DNA of 64,000 nt from the NCBI GenBank assembly GCA_041752235.1, contig JBGSHM010000001.1:1-64000 (forward strand). Direction: 5' to 3'. This stretch comes from SpSt-398 sp041752235 (GTDB lineage: Bacteria > Bacteroidota > Bacteroidia > Chitinophagales > Chitinophagaceae). A program made the position numbers and the translations under genes. Positions within the stretch are counted from its first letter, which is position 1; every line of letters starts with the position of its first letter. The notes under the pieces are model-generated. The model saw only the letters and a program-made list of their open reading frames with translations. It ran no database searches and was not told the origin of the DNA. This document shows, in pieces, positions 24,886 to 34,256 of this stretch.

Positions 24886-27621
24886 TTATTCCGGTTCGAA
24901 ACCAAGCATAAAGGTAAACTTGGTGGCGTCTTTTAAGCCGGCACCGGGTTGTATACGGTCGAAGCCGATACCATAGTCAAAGCCCAGAAGGCCAAACATC
25001 GGCAGGTAGAACCGCATACCCACACCCGCACTGCGACGCAAACGGAAGGGGTTATAGTCTTTGAAATCATACCAGCCATTGGCCGCTTCAAAGAAAACCA
25101 GACCAAAGATGGTGCTGCTGGGGTTGGTGGCAAATGGATAACGCAACTCCAACTGGTATTTATTAAAGATGGTAAAGAACTGGCTCGCGTTAGACTGGTC
25201 AGGATTGTTCACGCTGGGATCGGATACCTGGTAAACCGGGTAACCGCGATGAGCGATGATATCATATCCAAGCAACCCAAAGTTGTTGGTCAAACCGGCA
25301 TCGCCGACCTGGAAACGCTCGAAAGGTGAGAAATCCAGATTGCGGTTGTACCGGCCCATGAAACCATATTTGGCCGCCATCTTCAATACAAACTGACGGT
25401 TCTTTTCGGCTCCCATTGGCTTACCCAAAGGAACATACCATTCGGCATTGAAGCGCCATTTGTGGTATTCCGGACGCTTGTACTGGTTCTCTTCCGCGTT
25501 ATCGGGATTCAGTAGGGAATACGGTGGTGTAAACTGACCACTCAGCATAAAGCTCGAACCACTGACCGGGAAGATCGGATTGAGTACGCTCGAACGCTGC
25601 AGGGCGATCTTCAGGTTAATATTGGTGGAAGTACCATTGTCCAGTCCCTGGAAGATGGCATAATTCTTCAATTTGTATTGCGTGAAGTTCAGGGAGTAAA
25701 CCAGACTGAAATAGTCATCAGGCCATTTCAACTGTTTACCCAGTGCAATGGAAAATCCGCGCGACTTAAGGAAGCTTGAATCCGATTTTTCGCGGCTATA
25801 CCTGCCTGTCAGGTAGTCGTATGAATTCGAGAACAATGAGCTGTAATAACTCAGGGTCAGCGAATTTCTTTTCTTTCCACCCAACCAGGGTTCGGTAAAG
25901 GAGAAGTTATTGGAGCGGAAGGCGCGTCCGTTTGACTGGATACGCAGGCTCAACTTCTGGCCATCACCCGTAGGCAGGGGATCCCAGGCTTTTTTATTGA
26001 AAATATTCTTGATCGAGAAGTTGTTGAAGGTTACACCCAGTGTACCGGTCAATCCGATACCACCACCCCAACCGGCAGAGAGTTCCAATTGGTCGGATGA
26101 TTTTTCCTCTACGGTATAATGAATATCCACCGTACCGTCATCGGGATTGGGAATAGGATTGATTCCCAGTTTTTCCTGATCAAAATAGTTCAGGTTAACC
26201 AACTCACGTTGGGAGCGGATCAGGTCGGCGCGACTAAACAGTTCGCCGGGCATGGTACGCAGTTCACGACGGATAACGTGTTCTTTGGTTCTTTCATTTC
26301 CAAAGATCTTCACCGCTTTGATACGAGCCTGCGGGCCTTCCACGATCCGTACTTCATGGTCAATGGTGTCGTTGTAAACAGCAGTCTCAATCGGTTCTAT
26401 CCGGAAGAACAGGTATCCATCATCCATGTACAGGCCGCTGATATCTCCACCTTCGGCGGTCAATTCCTTACCCAGGCGGCGGTTCAGGGTTTCAATGTTG
26501 TAAACATCTCCTTTTTTGATTCCCAGGATCACATTCAAGAGGGAGTCAGTGTATTTCGAGTTTCCTTTCCAGGTGATATTGCCAAAATAATATTTATGCC
26601 CTTCATCCACTTTGATATGGATATTAAGGTTATTGCCATCTGCCGAAGTGGTGGCCGTATCATTCACGATCACCGCGTCGCGATAACCGATGGAGTTATA
26701 GAAGGACAGGATCTTCTCCTTGTCTTCTTCGTATTTCTTCTGGTCAAATTTGGCGGAGCTGAATAATTTGAAACGGAAATAAGGGTCAAGGAAATTTTTG
26801 GTTTTACCCAGTGAAAGAAAGCCATAGTCCTTGATGTATTCCTTAAAGGTGGTTTTCTTGTTCTCTCCGTAAGGACCTTTATTCTCCGAAGGCTTGAGGG
26901 TGATTTTTGTTCTTTCCTTGGTGCCTTTCAGTTGCTTCTTCAATTTAAGGTCACCCACCGTATTATTGCCGTAGAAAAGCACTTCATCCACTTTTACTTT
27001 CTTGCCTCTGTCCACATCAAAGACCAGGTCTACTGAATTGGCAAGAGAAGTGCTTGGTGATTCAGCGATTTTTACGACTACATTCTTAAAGCCCTTGTCG
27101 GCATAAAATTTATGAATGACCTCTTCTGAATTCCGGATTGTGTTTTCGGTGACAACCGTGCCTTTTACCAGGCCAAGTTTACCCTGAAGTTCTTCTTGTT
27201 CCGATTTTTTAACCCCGTTGAATTTGAAGCTTCCGAGTTTGGCCCTCTCCTGTATTTTGATCTCAATCTCTACGTTTTCACCAATGATCCTGGTAACAAA
27301 CAGTTCCACATTGGCAAATAGCCGTTGGCGCCACAGGTTTTGCACGGCTTTGGCAAAGATATCCGTACCGGGGTGCATGAATTTTTGCCCTACTTGTAAT
27401 CCGGAAATAGAGACAACGATTGCAGTATCAAGAAATTGAACGCCAGTGGTATGGATGGCGGAGATGGTGTATTCCTTAACCCGGGTAGCCTCTTTCCAAG
27501 CGATAAGGTCGGGGTCAACAGAAGCGTTTGGAATGGTATCGGTTTGCTGGGCGTGGATCTCAGAACCTATACAGCACAAAGCGACCAGTAAGACACAAAA
27601 CCGTAAAAGTTGTCGTTGCAT
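24886..27621 (-). CDS. bamA: Outer membrane protein assembly factor BamA
   Basis: A 911-residue Omp85 protein, the central subunit of the beta-barrel assembly machinery. A signal peptide (LLRFCVLLVALCCIGSEIHAQ) is followed by about five POTRA domains to about residue 520 (for example ARIKAVKIFGNERTKEHVIRREL in the last) and a 16-strand C-terminal barrel. The barrel has the VRGF/Y-type region (NFGLLGYDIIAHRGYPVY) and ends FTFMLGFEPE, without the C-terminal aromatic of proteobacterial barrels. It is longer than E. coli BamA, as usual in the phylum. Neighbours uppS, two OmpH genes and murI form the conserved envelope cluster. Confidence 0.95.
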   Translation of the reverse strand: MQRQLLRFCVLLVALCCIGSEIHAQQTDTIPNASVDPDLIAWKEATRVKEYTISAIHTTGVQFLDTAIVVSISGLQVGQKFMHPGTDIFAKAVQNLWRQRLFANVELFVTRIIGENVEIEIKIQERAKLGSFKFNGVKKSEQEELQGKLGLVKGTVVTENTIRNSEEVIHKFYADKGFKNVVVKIAESPSTSLANSVDLVFDVDRGKKVKVDEVLFYGNNTVGDLKLKKQLKGTKERTKITLKPSENKGPYGENKKTTFKEYIKDYGFLSLGKTKNFLDPYFRFKLFSSAKFDQKKYEEDKEKILSFYNSIGYRDAVIVNDTATTSADGNNLNIHIKVDEGHKYYFGNITWKGNSKYTDSLLNVILGIKKGDVYNIETLNRRLGKELTAEGGDISGLYMDDGYLFFRIEPIETAVYNDTIDHEVRIVEGPQARIKAVKIFGNERTKEHVIRRELRTMPGELFSRADLIRSQRELVNLNYFDQEKLGINPIPNPDDGTVDIHYTVEEKSSDQLELSAGWGGGIGLTGTLGVTFNNFSIKNIFNKKAWDPLPTGDGQKLSLRIQSNGRAFRSNNFSFTEPWLGGKKRNSLTLSYYSSLFSNSYDYLTGRYSREKSDSSFLKSRGFSIALGKQLKWPDDYFSLVYSLNFTQYKLKNYAIFQGLDNGTSTNINLKIALQRSSVLNPIFPVSGSSFMLSGQFTPPYSLLNPDNAEENQYKRPEYHKWRFNAEWYVPLGKPMGAEKNRQFVLKMAAKYGFMGRYNRNLDFSPFERFQVGDAGLTNNFGLLGYDIIAHRGYPVYQVSDPSVNNPDQSNASQFFTIFNKYQLELRYPFATNPSSTIFGLVFFEAANGWYDFKDYNPFRLRRSAGVGMRFYLPMFGLLGFDYGIGFDRIQPGAGLKDATKFTFMLGFEPE

Positions 27622-27779
27622 GTTTGATTGTTCAAAAAGTCAGTCAAATCTTCTCCGATAAGCCCGGGAAGCACGTTTCTGTTGTGAGGGGGCAAAATAA
27701 CAGTAAATTTTTGAAGTCTATGTTAAAAACCGGTGGACAACCCCGTGATTTTAACGCATTTTTGGGGGTTTGGGCAGCC

Positions 27780-28535
27780 TTAGGCCGGAATTGGTTTTAC
27801 CTGATCGCCGGTTTTCCCGAACCGTCGTTCCCGGCCCTGGTAGTCTACGATAGCTTCGTAAAGGTTTTCTTTTCTGAAATCGGGCCAGCGCACCTGGGTA
27901 AAGTAGAGTTCGGCATAAGCCAGTTGATAGAGCAGAAAATTACTGATCCGGTATTCTCCGCTGGTCCGAATCATTAGTTCGGGGTCAGGGAAAGCGCTGG
28001 TTGTCAGGTGTTTCTTGAGGGTATCCTGGTCAATCTCCTCAATTTTGAGGGTATCTTTCTTCACTTGCCAAGCAATGCTTTTCACGGCATTGAGCAGTTC
28101 CCAACGACCACTATAGCTCAGGGCCATGATCAAATTGAGACCGGTATTGTCCTTGGTGATCTGGAGGGCTTCGTTGAGTTCCTGCCGGGCGTACTCGGGG
28201 AGCATGGACATATCCCCGATCACATGTAGTTTGATATTGTTTTTATGGAGACTGTCCACTTCTTTTCGGATGGTGGTCACTAATAGTTCCATCAATCCCA
28301 CGACTTCGTATTCAGGTCTGTCCCAGTTTTCAGTGGAGAAAGCATAAAGGGTCAGGTATCCTACGCCCAGTTCCGCACATCCCTCCACGATATTTCTGAC
28401 ACTTTCTACTCCATGAAAATGCCCAAACAGGCGGTCTTGTCCCTGCTCTTTGGCCCATCGTCCATTTCCATCCATGATGATGGCGATATGGCGGGGAAGG
28501 CGTGTTTTGTCAATTTGAGAAAGTAGGTCAGACAT
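27780..28535 (-). CDS. uppS: Isoprenyl (undecaprenyl) diphosphate synthase
   Basis: About 251 residues of a cis-prenyltransferase making the undecaprenyl-PP carrier for peptidoglycan and LPS. Hallmarks: HIAIIMDGNGRWAKEQG (catalytic Asp in MDGNGRW), YLTLYAFSTENW, NLIMALSYSGRWE and PDPELMIRTSGEYRISNFLLYQLAYAEL. The start was moved from an upstream candidate to the ATG at 28535, which gives the standard N-terminus and sits 20 bases after a TACTTTTG motif (minus, 28555-28562). It is followed by bamA. Confidence 0.95.
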   Translation of the reverse strand: MSDLLSQIDKTRLPRHIAIIMDGNGRWAKEQGQDRLFGHFHGVESVRNIVEGCAELGVGYLTLYAFSTENWDRPEYEVVGLMELLVTTIRKEVDSLHKNNIKLHVIGDMSMLPEYARQELNEALQITKDNTGLNLIMALSYSGRWELLNAVKSIAWQVKKDTLKIEEIDQDTLKKHLTTSAFPDPELMIRTSGEYRISNFLLYQLAYAELYFTQVRWPDFRKENLYEAIVDYQGRERRFGKTGDQVKPIPA

Positions 28536-28554
28536 ATTGCTCAGGTGGCTTTTG

Positions 28555-28562
28555 CAAAAGTA
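28555..28562 (-). promoter_or_regulatory. Bacteroidota -7 motif for uppS-bamA block
   Basis: TACTTTTG on the minus strand, a perfect match 19 bases before the ATG; it excludes the longer start for uppS. Confidence 0.55.
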
Positions 28563-28663
28563 AAGGAATTTAGAAGACATGGCGTACGTATAAAAACCTG
28601 TTTCTATTCGCATAAACCGGATTGTTTGATGAGTTTCCCCAATCTACTTTTGTCAAAAAGAAG

Positions 28664-29182
28664 ATGTCAGCAATCTCGATCCGTCAATATGAAAGGTTTT
28701 TAAAAATCCTTGGCGAAGCTGAAGCCAAGGGATTCGTCACAGACCTTGAAACGCATATGGAAGAAACACTTTCTGGTAAGCTAAATTTGTTGGCCACAAA
28801 AAATGACCTTTTCCTGGTGAAGGAAGAGTTGCAAGTAGTGAAAGCGGATGTGGTGGTTCTTAAAATTGATATGGCAGATTTGAAAAATGACGTAGCTGCT
28901 TTACGGACCGAACTACGATTATTTATACAGGAAGTAATTAAGCAATTTGCCAGAATAAAAGAGCAGTTTGAAGAGGTGAATGCCCGTTTCACTCAAGTGG
29001 ATGCCAGGTTCGATAAAATGGATGCCAGGCTAGATAAAATGGATGTCCGGTTTGATAAAATAGAAGCCAGGTTAGATAAAATAGATCAGCGATTCATTGA
29101 ATTCAAACAGGATCTGATAAAGTGGATGGTCACTCTTTGGGCCAGCACCCTCCTAATGATGCTGGGGATTTTATTGAAATAG
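28664..29182 (+). CDS. Coiled-coil protein with C-terminal membrane anchor
   Basis: About 172 residues, not recognised by name. After a short N-terminal helical part, a long coiled coil (about 30-140) ends in about five 7- or 14-residue repeats of the form FDKMDAR/LDKIDQR, encoded by 21/42-bp direct repeats at about 28995-29095. A single C-terminal helix (about 148-170) anchors it in the membrane. The protein resembles the CCDC90/bacterial coiled-coil DUF group. It is the only plus-strand gene within the minus-strand nadK-bamA-murI block, so it may be an insertion between DUF6089 and uppS. Start at the ATG 42 bp into the frame (MSAISIRQYERF) is preferred. Confidence 0.65.
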   Translation: MSAISIRQYERFLKILGEAEAKGFVTDLETHMEETLSGKLNLLATKNDLFLVKEELQVVKADVVVLKIDMADLKNDVAALRTELRLFIQEVIKQFARIKEQFEEVNARFTQVDARFDKMDARLDKMDVRFDKIEARLDKIDQRFIEFKQDLIKWMVTLWASTLLMMLGILLK

Positions 29183-29187
29183 CCAGA

Positions 29188-30030
29188 TTAGTTTGCTGTC
29201 GGACAACGATAAGACTGCAAATTGAATGTAACATGAAACATCGCCGTTACAAACTGGTCTTTTTGCTCGCTGTTTCCACGCTGGCGTCCTTCAATTCCAA
29301 TGGGAGTCCCCAATTCATAAGAACGGTCTGATAATAAAAAGCCGGGAGAAGAAGTGCCTCCGGCAAAGGCAGCAGCACCAGGATAGGTCTTGCTGACATC
29401 ATCCAGATAATCTGTATTGGTAAACCGATGGAGTATTTCAAATCCAATATTGATCTTGTCATTCAGCGCATACTTTACACCCACCCCAAATGGCACACTG
29501 ATGGCCATGGTGGAATAGGGCTTGCGATCGGGATAAAGACTGCTACCCTGACCTTCTGTATTCAAAGGACGAAGAAAATACTTCTCTCCATCCAAAAAGG
29601 CATACGGATCATAACTAAAGATCCCCGCCCCAAGGGTTACATAAGGTGTGAAACTATATCCAGGCTCGCCCGGTATAAAACGGAAAAAATTAAAGTCGCC
29701 TTGTAAAGACAGTTCCCACACATTGCTATTGAAACTCAAATTTCTTCTTACCATCGCGTCATTGTGGGTATTGTACACGTCAGAATAACCCAATTGCGCA
29801 AAGCTGGCACCTACACGCCCCGATATATAATTCCCAAAACTCTTGCGGAAAAACAAAGTAGCCGCCATCTTCGGCCGGTTCAATTGGGCACGCGTATTCA
29901 GGTCGCCAAAATAATGAGCGGCCCCCAATCCAATACCAAACTCACCTTCCTGGGTAATGCCCTGGGTCTGAGCAGAGGATACAAAAGGAGAAGAGAGCAA
30001 TACAGTCCAAACCAATGTCCGTAAAATCAT
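29188..30030 (-). CDS. DUF6089-family outer membrane beta-barrel protein
   Basis: About 280 residues with a signal peptide (MILRTLVWTVLLSSPFVSSAQ) and an OmpA-like small barrel: repeated amphipathic strands, an N-terminal GEFGIGLGAAHYFGDLN typical of DUF6089, and YALNDKINIGFEILHRFTNTDYLDDVS in the C-terminal half. In Bacteroidota this family commonly sits between nadK and uppS, as here. Function is unknown, with an outer membrane location expected. The ATG at 30030 is preferred because it begins the signal peptide. Confidence 0.82.
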   Translation of the reverse strand: MILRTLVWTVLLSSPFVSSAQTQGITQEGEFGIGLGAAHYFGDLNTRAQLNRPKMAATLFFRKSFGNYISGRVGASFAQLGYSDVYNTHNDAMVRRNLSFNSNVWELSLQGDFNFFRFIPGEPGYSFTPYVTLGAGIFSYDPYAFLDGEKYFLRPLNTEGQGSSLYPDRKPYSTMAISVPFGVGVKYALNDKINIGFEILHRFTNTDYLDDVSKTYPGAAAFAGGTSSPGFLLSDRSYELGTPIGIEGRQRGNSEQKDQFVTAMFHVTFNLQSYRCPTAN

Positions 30031-30135
30031 AGCTGCAAAATAAGACTTAGCCCGTGGAAAACGAAAAAAAGAGAGCAGGATTGTGCCAATTCCCTCCAAA
30101 GGAAAAGTTTAACAATCAATGGAGTCCTGGCGGGC

Positions 30136-31014
30136 CTAATTCCGTTTATCCAGGCCCCAGGTCAGCTTGTTATGAAGGGTCTGAAGGAAGTTGTTCTCGT
30201 TCAGTCTCACCAACTTAAGTTCAAATGACTCCTTTCTTACCGCCAATTGCACATTCTTGTTGACGATCTCCCGACGGGAGTCCATGGCGCAGATGATCTG
30301 GTCTGAACGGCTTTCTATCTCAAAAGATATAATATGACTATCCGGCACCACCAGCGAGCGTACATTAAGGTTATGCGGAGCTACGGGTGTTATCAAAAAA
30401 CTACCCGAATCGGGGAAAACAATGGGACCATTACAACTTAGTGAATACCCGGTAGAACCTGTAGGCGTGGCCACGATCAGTCCATCACACCAGTATGTAT
30501 TCAAAAATTCCCCGTTGAGATAGGTATGCACCTTGATCATTGGGGCGGTATCGCGTTTGTGGATGGCAAACTCATTCAGCGCAAAAGGCGAATGTCCAAA
30601 AAGCGGCATATCCGAATCCAAATGGATCAATGTACGATGGTCCACCACATAGGTTCCTTTGATCAGGGATTTGACCGCCGTCTCCATTTCCTCTTTACCA
30701 ATAGAAGCCAGAAAACCCAATCGTCCAAAATTGATCCCCACCACCGGTATCTGACGGTCTTGCACCAGCGTAAGTGTATCCAACAAGGTACCATCTCCAC
30801 CCAAACTCACCACAAAGTCAATCTCTTCATGCAAATCGGTAGGAAGGTAAAAAGTACTTGTATTATCTGGTAAATGGATCCGGTCGCGGATCTGTTCATA
30901 AAATGGAAGAAACACCAACGGAGTGATCTGGTGCCGCTGGATCTCATCAAAGAAGCCTTGCACGTTCTTGCGTTGCTCCTCTTCCATGATCCGGCTGTAG
31001 ATGGCTACTTTCAA
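30136..31014 (-). CDS. nadK: NAD kinase
   Basis: A 292-residue ATP-NAD kinase producing NADP. The GGDGTLLD motif (about 75-82) provides the catalytic Asp, and TPTGSTGYSLSCNGPI and NLNVRSLVVPDSHIISFE form the NAD-binding C-terminal domain. Length matches bacterial NadK. It lies in the conserved block with the small Omp85 gene, DUF6089 and uppS. The 126-bp gap upstream is filled by the best-conserved CGC-family hairpin. Confidence 0.96.
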   Translation of the reverse strand: MKVAIYSRIMEEEQRKNVQGFFDEIQRHQITPLVFLPFYEQIRDRIHLPDNTSTFYLPTDLHEEIDFVVSLGGDGTLLDTLTLVQDRQIPVVGINFGRLGFLASIGKEEMETAVKSLIKGTYVVDHRTLIHLDSDMPLFGHSPFALNEFAIHKRDTAPMIKVHTYLNGEFLNTYWCDGLIVATPTGSTGYSLSCNGPIVFPDSGSFLITPVAPHNLNVRSLVVPDSHIISFEIESRSDQIICAMDSRREIVNKNVQLAVRKESFELKLVRLNENNFLQTLHNKLTWGLDKRN

Positions 31015-31046
31015 TTTTATGGGTTTTGTTGGAGGATCGTGTGGGC

Positions 31047-31127
31047 TTTACCGCTAAGACGCCAGGACGCAAAGGAGCGCAAAGAGTAGCTCGGCGCTCC
31101 TTTGCGCCTTCGTGTCTTGGCGGTAAA
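31047..31127. repeat. CGC-family inverted repeat upstream of nadK
   Basis: 35-bp arms 31047-31081 and 31093-31127 match at about 30 of 35 positions around an 11-nt loop. The arm is TTTACCGCYAAGAC followed by CGC units 8-10 bp apart and the shared core CGCAAAGGAGCGC. It lies between two same-strand genes. Confidence 0.85.
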
Positions 31128-31140
31128 CCCTGGCAAGCCC

Positions 31141-32622
31141 CTAATAATATGACTTGCGATGTAAATATAGAGCGTTTTGCCCTATCTGGTTGAAACTCCA
31201 CTCAAACCGCATCACAAAATCATAGAAGGTCACGATATCAATACCTACTCCTCCGGAATAAAGCATTTTGTTATTAAACATACTATTCCGGGGGTCATTA
31301 TTATACACATATCCCATATTGGAATAGATCTTTGCGTACACTTTTACGGGTATCGGATGAATGGCCAAGTTCTTTACCGGGGGCACTTTGATATGAAACC
31401 CGAGAAGTTGCTTGGTAATGGTTCCTTTCAGATAACCACCGGCTACCCCATCGATGACAAAATACTCATAGCCCTGCATGAAAAAATCACCATAGCCCAG
31501 CAGGCGCCGGTTTAAATAGGGTTGATTGAAGGGAAGTTTTACCGTACCTGCTGCACGCAGGCCCAGCCAGGTTCTTCTAGCTATGGGCCAGTTGCCTCCC
31601 ACTTTACCCGTGGCCTCCCAAAGATTGATCGCGCCATTCAATCCCCTTTTGAGTAAGAAAACATCTGCATGATATCCTTTGAGTGGATAAGGGATAAAAT
31701 CCACATCAAAATAACTCATCGCATAGTAGAGGTCAACAAAGCGTAATCTCGTTTGGCCATCAGGAAGATAATTCGGATTCAGTCGGGCCACGGTATCCAG
31801 CACGCGTTCACTGTTCCAGGCGATGCCAAAGCGGTGACGAGTTTTAATAGCCCGTCGATAGGTCAACTCCGTATTGAAATTCATGAACGAGCGCACAAAC
31901 TGGGATTCATCTTTAAAAAACAATTGCTTGTCTTCCGAGGTCAGGTAGTTTACCTCCCGGTTACTTCCCATATTGATCCCGATCCGCATCCCCCATTTCA
32001 TTCGGCGGTCAAAATACAAGCGGTCATACCCCAGCGAAACGCGTTTGGTATAACCATTCACCAGCCAGATATTCATTTTATCATTCCTGCCCGTTGCATT
32101 GTTGTAAATCACTTTCAACCCATAATCCACCCGACTGAGCTGACCTTTTTGTTCGATCAGCCACTGATTGATGTTCCGGTCAACCGGCTTGAAATAAGGA
32201 AGGGGAAATAAATACCAGCGTTCTTTCACTTCCACGGATATATCGACAAAGTATCCTTCAAATCTTTTCAGGGAAACGATGGCTTCATGAAATAGAGTGG
32301 TATTCATCAATTGGCGACGGGCATCTTCAAATCTGGCCACCAGTTCTTGTAATTGAAATTCATCGTCCTCCTTGAATGGCAGTTCACGCAGAATGATATT
32401 CTCCTTGGTCTTGTTGTTTCCGGTAATCAGGATCTGTCGAACGATAAAAGGGCGGGAGGCGGGGTTGGGGTTGGTCCGGGCAGAGTCGGGTGCAAGGCGT
32501 TGGGACAAAAGGGAGTCCTCCAATCCGGTTCCTGTTCCGCTACCACCGATCTGTGAACGAAGCACGCAAAAGGGGCAAAGCATCAACAAGAATCCCAACA
32601 CATATTTTCCCGGGCACTGCAT
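31141..32622 (-). CDS. Small Omp85/D15-type outer membrane protein
   Basis: A 493-residue Omp85-superfamily protein with a signal peptide. It has a single recognisable POTRA domain (about 60-135: RPFIVRQILITGNNKTKENIILRELPF ... FVDISVEVKERW) and then a barrel of about 300 residues ending GIDIVTFYDFVMRFEWSFNQIGQNALYLHRKSYY. It is half the length of BamA and has far fewer POTRAs than TamA. Family members transport or insert proteins; this subfamily is not characterised to my knowledge. It is adjacent to nadK in an envelope gene block. Confidence 0.82.
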   Translation of the reverse strand: MQCPGKYVLGFLLMLCPFCVLRSQIGGSGTGTGLEDSLLSQRLAPDSARTNPNPASRPFIVRQILITGNNKTKENIILRELPFKEDDEFQLQELVARFEDARRQLMNTTLFHEAIVSLKRFEGYFVDISVEVKERWYLFPLPYFKPVDRNINQWLIEQKGQLSRVDYGLKVIYNNATGRNDKMNIWLVNGYTKRVSLGYDRLYFDRRMKWGMRIGINMGSNREVNYLTSEDKQLFFKDESQFVRSFMNFNTELTYRRAIKTRHRFGIAWNSERVLDTVARLNPNYLPDGQTRLRFVDLYYAMSYFDVDFIPYPLKGYHADVFLLKRGLNGAINLWEATGKVGGNWPIARRTWLGLRAAGTVKLPFNQPYLNRRLLGYGDFFMQGYEYFVIDGVAGGYLKGTITKQLLGFHIKVPPVKNLAIHPIPVKVYAKIYSNMGYVYNNDPRNSMFNNKMLYSGGVGIDIVTFYDFVMRFEWSFNQIGQNALYLHRKSYY

Positions 32623-32698
32623 GCTTATAATCTTACATGAACTCCGAAATTAAGGGTATTAATTTTTAGGGGAAATTAAAGTTTAACCCCCTGACCTG

Positions 32699-33361
32699 TT
32701 AAAGTTTCAGGTAATGCATGAGGTTGTCATAATTGCTGCGCAATTCATTCTCATAATACTCCTCCCCAAAGGAATACCGAACGGTATAATCATAGCGCTG
32801 GAGGGTGGCCACCACATCGGAGACCTCCATTTTATTGATCTTTAAGGTCACTTGCATCAGTCCGGTGACCGTATCGGTATAGGTATTGAGTTGCGTGATC
32901 TGGGCATCGTTGGATTCCACCAACCGGCTGATCTCACTAAAGGAATAAGCGCGGGGCTCCATTTCCAAAACGATCAGTGCGCCAGGGTCTTTTACATTCA
33001 TGAATTCGGAGGCCTGGCGGATAAGTTCGCGGTAACTCACTGACCCGGCAAATTCGCCAGTAGAATGTACCACAGGCACCACCGTTAGCTTTCCTTCTGC
33101 AGCAATATGGAGGGCTTTGAGAAAATGATCATCGGGAGAAACCTTCACCTGGGCATAGACTTCTTTTAATTCCTGCAATTCCAGGGTATCGTCGGGGGCT
33201 TGAAGCAGGTCTTCTTCACCTACCAGACCTATATACTGTCCATCCTTTTCTATGGGAAGATGGGCGACGTGGCTGTCGCTCATCAGTTGCAGGGCGTTAA
33301 ACACTTTGTCCTGCAAATGAAGAACGGGAAGTATAGACGATATCAGGTCCCGTGTTAACAT
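32699..33361 (-). CDS. CBS-domain protein with ACT-like C-terminus
   Basis: A 220-residue cytoplasmic protein: a pair of CBS motifs at about 1-125 (VFNALQLMSDSHVAHLPIEKDGQYIGLVGEEDLL and FLKALHIAAEGKLTVVPVVHSTGEFAGSVSYREL) followed by an ACT-like region (about 135-205: GALIVLEMEPRAYSFSEISRLVESNDAQITQ). CBS pairs bind adenine nucleotides, so a regulatory role is likely, with target unknown. The layout resembles AcuB-like proteins. It lies upstream of the Omp85/nadK genes on the same strand. Confidence 0.85.
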   Translation of the reverse strand: MLTRDLISSILPVLHLQDKVFNALQLMSDSHVAHLPIEKDGQYIGLVGEEDLLQAPDDTLELQELKEVYAQVKVSPDDHFLKALHIAAEGKLTVVPVVHSTGEFAGSVSYRELIRQASEFMNVKDPGALIVLEMEPRAYSFSEISRLVESNDAQITQLNTYTDTVTGLMQVTLKINKMEVSDVVATLQRYDYTVRYSFGEEYYENELRSNYDNLMHYLKL

Positions 33362-33394
33362 GGATAGCGGCTTTTACTAATCAGACAGCATGTC

Positions 33395-34175
33395 TCAGGC
33401 AACTGTTGCAGGCTGATTGAGTTTTTTCAAAAATTTATGCAAAATGGCATTGAACTCCTGTGGCACCTCCATCATAGGGGCGTGACCACACTTGTCAATG
33501 AAATGCAACTCACTCACTGTTCGGAATCAATTTGTTGAACTCACGGGCAACAAAGGGAGGGGTAATGGTATCATTATTTCCCCAGATAAGCAAGGTTGGC
33601 TGTTTGATCTGGTTTAGTTCTTCGCCCAGGTTATTGCGAATGGCACTTTTCGCCAACGCAATGATCTTGATCACTTTGATCCGGTTATTCGTGATCCCGT
33701 ACACCTCATCCACCAACTCTTTGGTAGCCGTGTTGGGGTCATAAAAGGTCAGCTCTGTCTTTTTCTTGATGTACTCATAATCTCCACGCTTGGGGTATGA
33801 ATCCCCCATGCCATTCTCAAAAAGGCCCGAACTACCGGTGAGGATCAGTGATTTGATCCGTTCTGGATGCTTGAGGATATGCACCAGCGCCACATGCCCT
33901 CCCAGGGAATTCCCCAGCAGGTGTACCTGTTGATAATCCATTCTTTCCAGGAACTTATTGACGAACTTGGCCAGCCCACCCACCGAAGTATGCAGGATAT
34001 CCAGGTCGAATAAAGGGAGCATGGGAACCACCACCTTGTACTGGTGGCGGAAATAATCGATCAGGTCCTTGAAATTACTCAACGCGCCAAAAAGCCCGTG
34101 AAGTAACATCAAGGTCTCTCCTTCCCCCTCTTCGATGTACCGGAACTTATCTACTTGTTTTACTTCGAAATCCAT
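33395..34175 (-). pseudogene. Alpha/beta hydrolase broken by a 4-bp duplication
   Basis: The intact frame (33510-34175) gives 221 residues with the oxyanion HG (LLHGLFGALSNF), the nucleophile elbow GNSLGGH and the acid in WGNNDTITPP, but stops at NSE before the catalytic His. Just downstream another frame continues ELHFIDKCGHAPMMEVPQEF and ends at 33395, giving the missing His and the normal ~255-residue length. The frames are joined exactly if one of two tandem copies of the tetramer at 33508-33518 (CACT-type; AGTG on the coding strand) is removed. So it is either a real frameshift mutation or an assembly error. Confidence 0.9.
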
Positions 34176-34256
34176 GCCTGCAACAGAACCTTTAATTTTT
34201 GCTAAAATAACTGATTTACAGCAAATATCTAAAGTTTAAGCCATGTGGGGGCTTTT

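Noticed and set aside
34236..34256. AAGCC...GGCTT plus T-run on the plus strand as a terminator
   Set aside because: Only a 5-bp stem, and no plus-strand gene ends there; the neighbouring genes run the other way.
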